Shown here in pieces: positions 60,201-64,000 of a stretch of DNA of 64,000 nt. A program made the position numbers and the translations under genes. The number at the start of each line of letters is the position of its first letter. The first letter of the stretch is position 1. The notes under the pieces were generated by a model. The model had not been told where the DNA came from. It was given only the letters and a program-made list of their open reading frames with translations, and ran no database searches. Origin of the DNA: Pachyseris speciosa (taxonomy: Eukaryota > Cnidaria > Anthozoa > Scleractinia > Pachyseridae); NCBI GenBank assembly GCA_016490735.1, contig JAEMWC010000096.1, forward strand, positions 591,001 to 655,000, given 5' to 3'.

Positions 60201-61198
60201 ATCACCAGCACAACTGTTTTTTTTAAATATACTGCATCACTGGTAGATGCCAGGATAAGAGATAAATCCCAAACTAAAAGAGAACAAACTTGCGAACAGA
60301 AAACAAAAAAATCCCTTTTCTATTTAATACTGTCTGGTCACCTTGACTCAAAAAGTATTATTAAATTAATTTCTCACAAGGATAATTATTAATTAATAAA
60401 TAATATTTACCTCGAAGCCATCTTAACAGGAAGTAATCATCATGTTCAGATTGAAGGATGTCACAGACACGCTGTCGGAACTAGAGATAATTTTGAAACA
60501 AAAATTATGGCTAAACCTCCATACCACTGGATACTGGAACAAAGCTTATTGTGGTTTAACTGGATGGTTTTTAGGCCGGAATGTGTTAATCTAGTAAATT
60601 TTAATGTTATTAATAACAATATTGCGTTTCAAATAAGACGCTCATCCTTTCATAACTACCTGATACTGTGCAAAATATAACATTTAAACTTCTCCTACTG
60701 GAAATTTCTGATCTGTCCCCAAGGCTATAGTGACTTTTGGTTAACTTGAAAAGTTCATTCTAACTATTTCTGGTTTTGGTTTTATTCCAGCCAATACTGA
60801 AACACCACAAAAAACCATTTACTCACATACAAAAATTAATTCATGTGCAGTTACATAATCTGTGATGTCCACCTTGAAGATCTTAATGCGCTGACATCTG
60901 GTTTGATCTGATATTTATGGAAGAAAATTCTTATATTTATGTACAGGTACATCAGTACAAAAGCTTATCTAAACAGTGTTTGCTGATGTGCAATTTAATA
61001 CTTTTCTTGATTTTTGTTTAGAGCTTGTGATTATATTTTGATATTAATAAATTTATTCCAACAAGAACAACAACCAATGTTTGCACTTCACCAGATCTCT
61101 CTTCCTCTCAATCTCATTCGTAATTACTGGATGTGTTTAACTAATCACTGACCAACCTTGGCTAAAATCTGTTCTTGTTGTGTTGTTAGGTTCTCCAT
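45289..61198 (-). CDS. SEC14L2: SEC14-like protein (CRAL-TRIO plus GOLD), SEC14L2 group
   Basis: Minus-strand exons: 61198-61157, 60480-60411, 59989-59946, 59143-59081, 58576-58483, 54594-54500, 52336-52261, one unresolved short exon, 49640-49580, 49148-49065, 48131-48025, 47794-47640, 47332-47242, 46347-46275, 45374-45289. Known parts give about 380 residues; SEC14L2 has 403. The order matches the family: CRAL-TRIO-N start ([33 protein letters not shown]), CRAL-TRIO core ([57 protein letters not shown]), GOLD domain ([18 protein letters not shown]) and the end [11 protein letters not shown]...VEIS. Members carry hydrophobic lipids such as tocopherol, squalene or phosphoinositides between membranes. 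The phase gap between 52261 and 49640 requires a missing exon of 3n+2 bases, probably about 20, encoding the counterpart of AVEAYGE. Gene symbol is by group; SEC14L3, L4 and L6 are equally possible. Confidence 0.9.
45483..46062. mobile_element. Pogo/Tigger-like non-autonomous DNA transposon
   Basis: The left end CAGTAGAATCCCGGTAACTC and the right end mirroring it (GTTACCGGGGTTCTACTT) have TA at both borders (45481-45482 and 46063-46064). The repeated motif GAGTTATC(G/C)GRGT and GTTCGAGTTA fill both sub-terminal regions. The length is 580 bp and there is no transposase. It sits in the last SEC14L intron. Confidence 0.75.
50441..51140. repeat. CAT/CAC trinucleotide repeat tracts
   Basis: Long impure (CAT)n and (CAC)n stretches at 50441-50605, 50695-50870 and 51068-51135. 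Open frames of poly-His or poly-Met/Val across them are artefacts. It lies in the SEC14L intron where the missing short exon should be. Confidence 0.9.
51165..51490 (+). pseudogene. Degenerate 3' end of a non-LTR retrotransposon
   Basis: Broken frames give [14 protein letters not shown] and [14 protein letters not shown], then [18 protein letters not shown]. These match the conserved C-terminal part of CR1/L2-type reverse transcriptase ORFs. Stop codons and frame changes separate the blocks, so it is dead. It is intronic to SEC14L. Confidence 0.7.
51604..51830. repeat. CAT-rich microsatellite
   Basis: A (CAT)n run followed by imperfect CAY/GCC trinucleotides. It is non-coding and intronic. 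Confidence 0.85.
52421..53980. mobile_element. 1.6-kb inverted-repeat element carrying a heptamer array
   Basis: The left end TGGTTTCCTGGAAAAGCATG followed by GTTCAGGGATC is mirrored at the right end (GATCCTGCCTTTCCAGGAAA then CCA). The left end runs into a GGGGATC array and the right end into three GATCCCT units, so the repeat belongs to the terminus and has expanded on one side only. The interior has no recognisable protein. The target duplication is not clear. Confidence 0.6.
52444..52632. repeat. GGGGATC heptamer satellite
   Basis: About 16 nearly perfect 7-bp units (52447-52562), then degenerate units to 52632. Four Gs every seven bases on one strand predict G-quadruplex formation. Confidence 0.92.
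54004..54442. mobile_element. MITE, TATACCTGCCAAC ends, copy 2
   Basis: Ends TATACCTGCCAACTCTCAC and GTTGGCAGGTATA enclose 439 bp, 58 bp from SEC14L exon 6. The copy at 28120-28212 is a short deletion form of the same family. Confidence 0.7.
54940..55045. repeat. Pyrimidine-rich repeat (CTCCCTCCTCCCT), copy 1
   Basis: Units of TTTCTCCCTCCTCCCT alternate with TTTTTCGGCC-type spacers. A matching block in the same orientation is at 58318-58425. The two flank the LINE-derived region and may be parts of one interspersed family. Confidence 0.6.
55103..56408 (+). pseudogene. Non-LTR retrotransposon reverse transcriptase, disrupted
   Basis: Two frames. The first (55103-55360) reads [20 protein letters not shown] and ends in a stop. 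The second (55406 onward) covers most of an RT domain: [20 protein letters not shown] (finger), [27 protein letters not shown] (catalytic motif A), [20 protein letters not shown] and the FADD box ([10 protein letters not shown]). There is no endonuclease domain upstream. The frame is broken near 55360-55405 and is cut at 56409 by a TTAA-flanked MITE. It is a CR1/Jockey-like element and is intronic and antisense to SEC14L. Confidence 0.88.
56413..56734. mobile_element. MITE inserted into the RT, TTAA target duplication
   Basis: Ends GGTGGCTC and GAGCCACC enclose 322 bp, with TTAA at 56409-56412 and 56735-56738. Its left end resembles the 144-bp element at 4134-4277 for some 30 bases. It is younger than the LINE it interrupts. 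Confidence 0.7.
56735..58317. other. Intronic sequence without a gene
   Basis: Starts with (AATTC)n next to the broken LINE, then AT-rich sequence. I see no exon or transposon ends. Confidence 0.45.
58318..58425. repeat. Pyrimidine-rich repeat (CTCCCTCCTCCCT), copy 2
   Basis: Same unit and orientation as 54940-55045. It abuts the end of SEC14L exon 5 (58483), within its intron. Confidence 0.6.
59279..59402 (+). repeat. Dispersed repeat, copy B (see 2034-2160)
   Basis: About 120 bp matching the reverse complement of 2034-2160, with small indels. Found in SEC14L intron 3. It is non-coding here. Confidence 0.55.
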
Positions 61199-62169
61199 CC
61201 TAGCTTGCCTTTTCAACAGTGCTATATGGGGAAAATTGTAGAAGTCTTTCATGGATAATGATATATCATCCCAACAGCAAATAAGGATTAAATTAACTAA
61301 CCGCGCTAACAGTCTTTGACTGTTCATAATGCGAAAAAGCTGGCTTCATCCTAAACGATCGACGTATGAAAATACTTCCGTTTCTTAATTATACAACTAT
61401 AACTTACGTATTTCGACAACAGATATGGTAAATTTGTCCAGTACAGATGTCTTGTGCAATTAGTGAAACGTCTGATATGCTTCGAGTCGTCTGACTTCAC
61501 AAAAGAAAGCTTTATTAAAAGATGAGCTAAGATGAGTTACTCCTATCTGACCTTTACAGCAACTTTCGACCAAGCTGTGCTTGCCTGCAGTTGACGTTAC
61601 ATCGCAGGAAAACAGTAACCAGACGACCCTTGAAAAAGATCGATCAAGGATGACCGCTTTTCACGCTCCAGCTCCAATCGCCGAGACTGGTTGTAGAAAT
61701 CGTCTTGCCTTAATTAGAAATTTCAATATCGCAATATTAATGAATCAGTTTGTTTTGGTCAATCGATTTTACCGCATGTGCAAATTGTTTTCACCAATTA
61801 AAACTGGGAAGGCGTTGCAAATTCTCCATTAAAAGAACTTTATCCTTTGAGATTTCCTTTCCAACGAAACCCGTTCCCGAGTTGGACAAATTATTTAAAA
61901 AAACAGGAATACAATATGAAACACCTGAAGAACTGATCATAATTTTCACAATACATGTGTTGTCTCCTGGATTATCCCCAGTCTCTTGCCGATCTGGACG
62001 AAACCTCAACCCCAGCCCTTCCAGATTACCTAAGAACCAGATGAAACTTTCCCCAAATTATCCCCCAAATTATGTATACATTTGCCTTAACGTATAATGT
62101 TGATCACGTGATCAGTCACGTGATCACAATATGAAACATTTGCGATCAGGCGTTCTCTTTTTTCAGACA
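61199..62169. other. Upstream region of SEC14L
   Basis: Probably holds the SEC14L promoter and 5' UTR. An in-frame extension of the first exon is open as far as 61327, but the family start fits the Met at 61198. Plus-strand frames near 61581-62097 have no recognisable domain. Confidence 0.4.
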
Positions 62170-62690
62170 GACAGACACCTTTATTTAGTTATAAAGCTCA
62201 GGGTAGTCCCTTCAGGAGCTAAAAGCAACCTGCTATCAACAGGAGCCCTGAGCACTAAAATACACTATTTACATGGAAAATATTTTATAAAAAGTACAAC
62301 AACGTCAATATAATCAAACTAATTACAATATGAATAAACTATAAAAACTATATAAAATGTATTAATAACTACAATGAACCATATATAGATTGATACATTA
62401 ATTCTTAAGACATAAGGAAATATCATTTAAAACTACGCATCCATAATAATAAAACGATCTCTTGGCGACTTCAGTTCTTACGGCAGGTAGATGAAGCAGA
62501 TCACGTTGTCTAGTCGCGCGCGAGTGAATCTTGTTGTTAAAAGTAAAGTAGCCATCAAAATATTGAGGGCAACGCCCTTCAATGCACTTCTTTACCAGCT
62601 GAAAAACATGTTCACGACCTTCTTCTGTACCAGGTAGGGAGAAAAAGGTAAGCCTGACACAATGGGTGCTTACCATTTGCCAGAAAAATC
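62170..62690 (-). pseudogene. 3' fragment of a non-LTR retrotransposon
   Basis: A minus-strand frame (62676 to 62398) contains HVFQLVKKCIEGRCP and NNKIHSRATRQRDLLHLPAV, then the ending typical of CR1-type RT ORFs (KRSFYYYGCVVLND). The region 62397-62170 would be its 3' UTR. The upstream part is missing. Confidence 0.65.
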
Positions 62691-62748
62691 CGGATGGAAT
62701 GACCGTTGAATAACGGTAAGCGATTTTCCGAATTTACTGACCAACCGG

Positions 62749-63240
62749 ATGAGATTGGAGCTTACCATTTACTGCAAGGCGTACCGTCATGCGCAGTCAC
62801 TCGTTCTGGCGCAAAAAGACCTGGAAACGGAACCGTTCGATCAAATGGTGAGCAATTTTCCGAAATTCCGTTCCGAACGGGAAGAGAGGACTACCTCTGG
62901 AGGTTGTCCACAATTTCCGAAAATATTTTCCGGAAAATTACCCTACCATTTGACTTCAAACCGAAATTTCCGGATTGTTCTCTACGAGTCGCCTGCGCCT
63001 CGTCCAGAATCTGGACTTTTTTTTTTATTGGTCGAAGAACAAAAGAGTCTTTTGAGCCCTGTTCCGATTGGTTACTTGATTTACAGATGTGACTTCCGAT
63101 GCAAACTCGACGGACAAAAGAAGCCAACTTCCGTTGAAGTCCTGAATTTTTTTCAGGCTTCTTTTCGCAATTGCATAAATTGCGTTCACGACTGCGAGGA
63201 TCATTCTTCATTTGATTTCATTTCCGCAGTTCATGTATGA
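62749..63240 (+). other. Open frame of 163 codons in probable repeat DNA
   Basis: A long frame ending TGA-3240 region with no signal peptide, no known domain and mixed composition. The flanking sequence has internal echoes (AATGGTAAGC, ACCATTT, TTTTCCGAA occurring several times), and it runs directly into retroelement sequence. I judge it repeat-derived. A lineage-specific gene cannot be excluded. Confidence 0.3.
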
Positions 63241-63261
63241 TTCATTTCATATATCATTCAC

Positions 63262-63702
63262 ACTTGTTTCAGCCTTGTTAGGCCTCATCAGCATGGCATA
63301 GCTAATGCTAAGGCTCAAGTACCCATATATCAATAAAACAAGCAGTCAAAACGTAAAGTTTGTGGGATGTGGCTGGAGTGACAAGGATACCTCACAAATT
63401 AATGTGATCTGGTAAGCTGAAGCCACTCTAAGGGCGCTAAGAACACGTTTTCACTGCTTGTTTTATTGATATGTGGGTACTTGAGCCCGAGCATTAGCTA
63501 TGCCATGCTGATGAGGCCTAACAAGGCCGAAACAGCTGTCCATGGCTGCTAATACTTGGGCTCAATCTTTGCTTTGGTAGATTTAAGGGGTAATGGCCGC
63601 TACCTTGTGGCCTTAGTGCCCTTAGAGTGGCTTCAGCTTACTTGATCACATTAATTTGTGAAGTATCCTTGTCACTCCAGCCACATCCCACAAGCCTTAC
63701 GT
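63262..63702. mobile_element. Inverted cluster of hammerhead-bearing repeat units
   Basis: Block A (63270-63352) is repeated inverted at 63450-63525, and block B (63354-63443) inverted at 63612-63702. Read on the plus strand the right unit is A'-ribozyme-B'. Read on the minus strand the left unit is B'-A'-truncated ribozyme. This is what two head-to-head pieces of a tandemly repeated unit would give, as in Penelope-like elements or retrozymes. Confidence 0.7.
63493..63553 (+). ncRNA. Type I hammerhead ribozyme, intact
   Basis: All core elements are present. Stem I strands GCCATG (63502-63507) and CATGGC (63541-63546) pair fully and extend through an internal loop to ATTAGC/GCTAAT. The core is CTGATGA (63508-63514). 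Stem II is GGCC-TAACAA-GGCC. GAAA is at 63529-63532. Stem III is a minimal 2 bp (AC/GT). Predicted self-cleavage follows C63540. Short stem III hammerheads of this type are known from Penelope-like elements and retrozymes in animals. Confidence 0.85.
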
Positions 63703-64000
63703 TTTCATATCGTGGAAACATGCGCGAGCTCAGAATTGTTCCCTCGTTTAGCCAGATCGAGCCTAAGTGTTTGTAATTTGCAATTTCGATAAGTTTTTGT
63801 TTTCAGAGTCGGGGGAAGGGAAACAATAAAAGAAAGCATAATTAAAGTTTGAAATTGTTCGCAGGGAATATTCCCACGCACAGTTCACACGAAGGTAACA
63901 AGCATTTTTCAGGGGAATATTCCCAGCTAACGGTAACAAGAATTCAAAAAAGTTCGTTTCGTGAATTCGCAGGGGACAAATTTTGGCCGGTCCCTGCGAA

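Noticed and set aside
61199..61327. Extended SEC14L N-terminus
   Set aside because: The extra residues have no counterpart in the family; the Met at 61198 gives the normal start.
62891..63211. Minus-strand frame of 106 codons
   Set aside because: Overlaps the longer plus-strand frame in the same repeat-like DNA; no motif or splice context supports it.

Overview
This window is eukaryotic nuclear DNA from an animal, most likely an anthozoan cnidarian such as a stony coral. The phylum call is an inference. It rests on short conserved coding exons split by GT-AG introns, AT-rich introns full of small foldback transposons and Penelope-like fragments, and protein sequences close to but clearly distinct from the vertebrate orthologues. 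No bacterial gene layout is present.

Seven genes can be supported. From left to right they are: an intronless Ly6/uPAR-type three-finger GPI-anchored protein (+, 2821-3213); the ER-anchored RING E3 ligase RNF185/RNF5 (-, 5179-8125); Elongin B (+, 8238-10258); the protein phosphatase 4 catalytic subunit (-, 13666-24978, 13 exons); flotillin-2 (+, 26662-32486, 10 exons); an unrecognised single-pass membrane protein with a Cys-rich region and a polyglutamine tail (-, 37697-43036, 5 exons); and a SEC14-like CRAL-TRIO/GOLD lipid-transfer protein (-, 45289-61198, about 15 exons). Exon borders were read by eye from GT/AG sites, reading phase and recalled protein families. One very short SEC14L exon was not found.

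RNF185 and Elongin B are head to head with only 112 bases between start codons, so they very likely share a promoter. Both act in ubiquitin-dependent turnover. Elongin B and PPP4C converge, as do flotillin-2 and the Cys-rich gene. PPP4C and flotillin-2 diverge from about 1.7 kb of DNA that holds a foldback element. These are housekeeping neighbours, not an operon.

The rest is dominated by mobile DNA. There are many short terminal-inverted-repeat elements, several in two or three copies with readable target duplications (TA, TTA, TTAA, or 5-6 bp). A 2.5-kb element has inverted terminal arrays of a 51-bp satellite. A 1.6-kb element carries a GGGGATC array. There is a young 5'-truncated L1-like insertion with a perfect 15-bp target duplication and poly(A), several broken non-LTR reverse transcriptase pieces, and palindromic Penelope-like sequence.

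The right end carries an apparently intact type I hammerhead ribozyme (63493-63553) inside an inverted repeat cluster. A second copy with an intact core but a damaged stem I lies in a PPP4C intron. The most interesting leads are these ribozymes, the undescribed Cys-rich membrane protein, a possible alternative flotillin-2 exon, and elements with CAG...CTG ends and unusually short target duplications.
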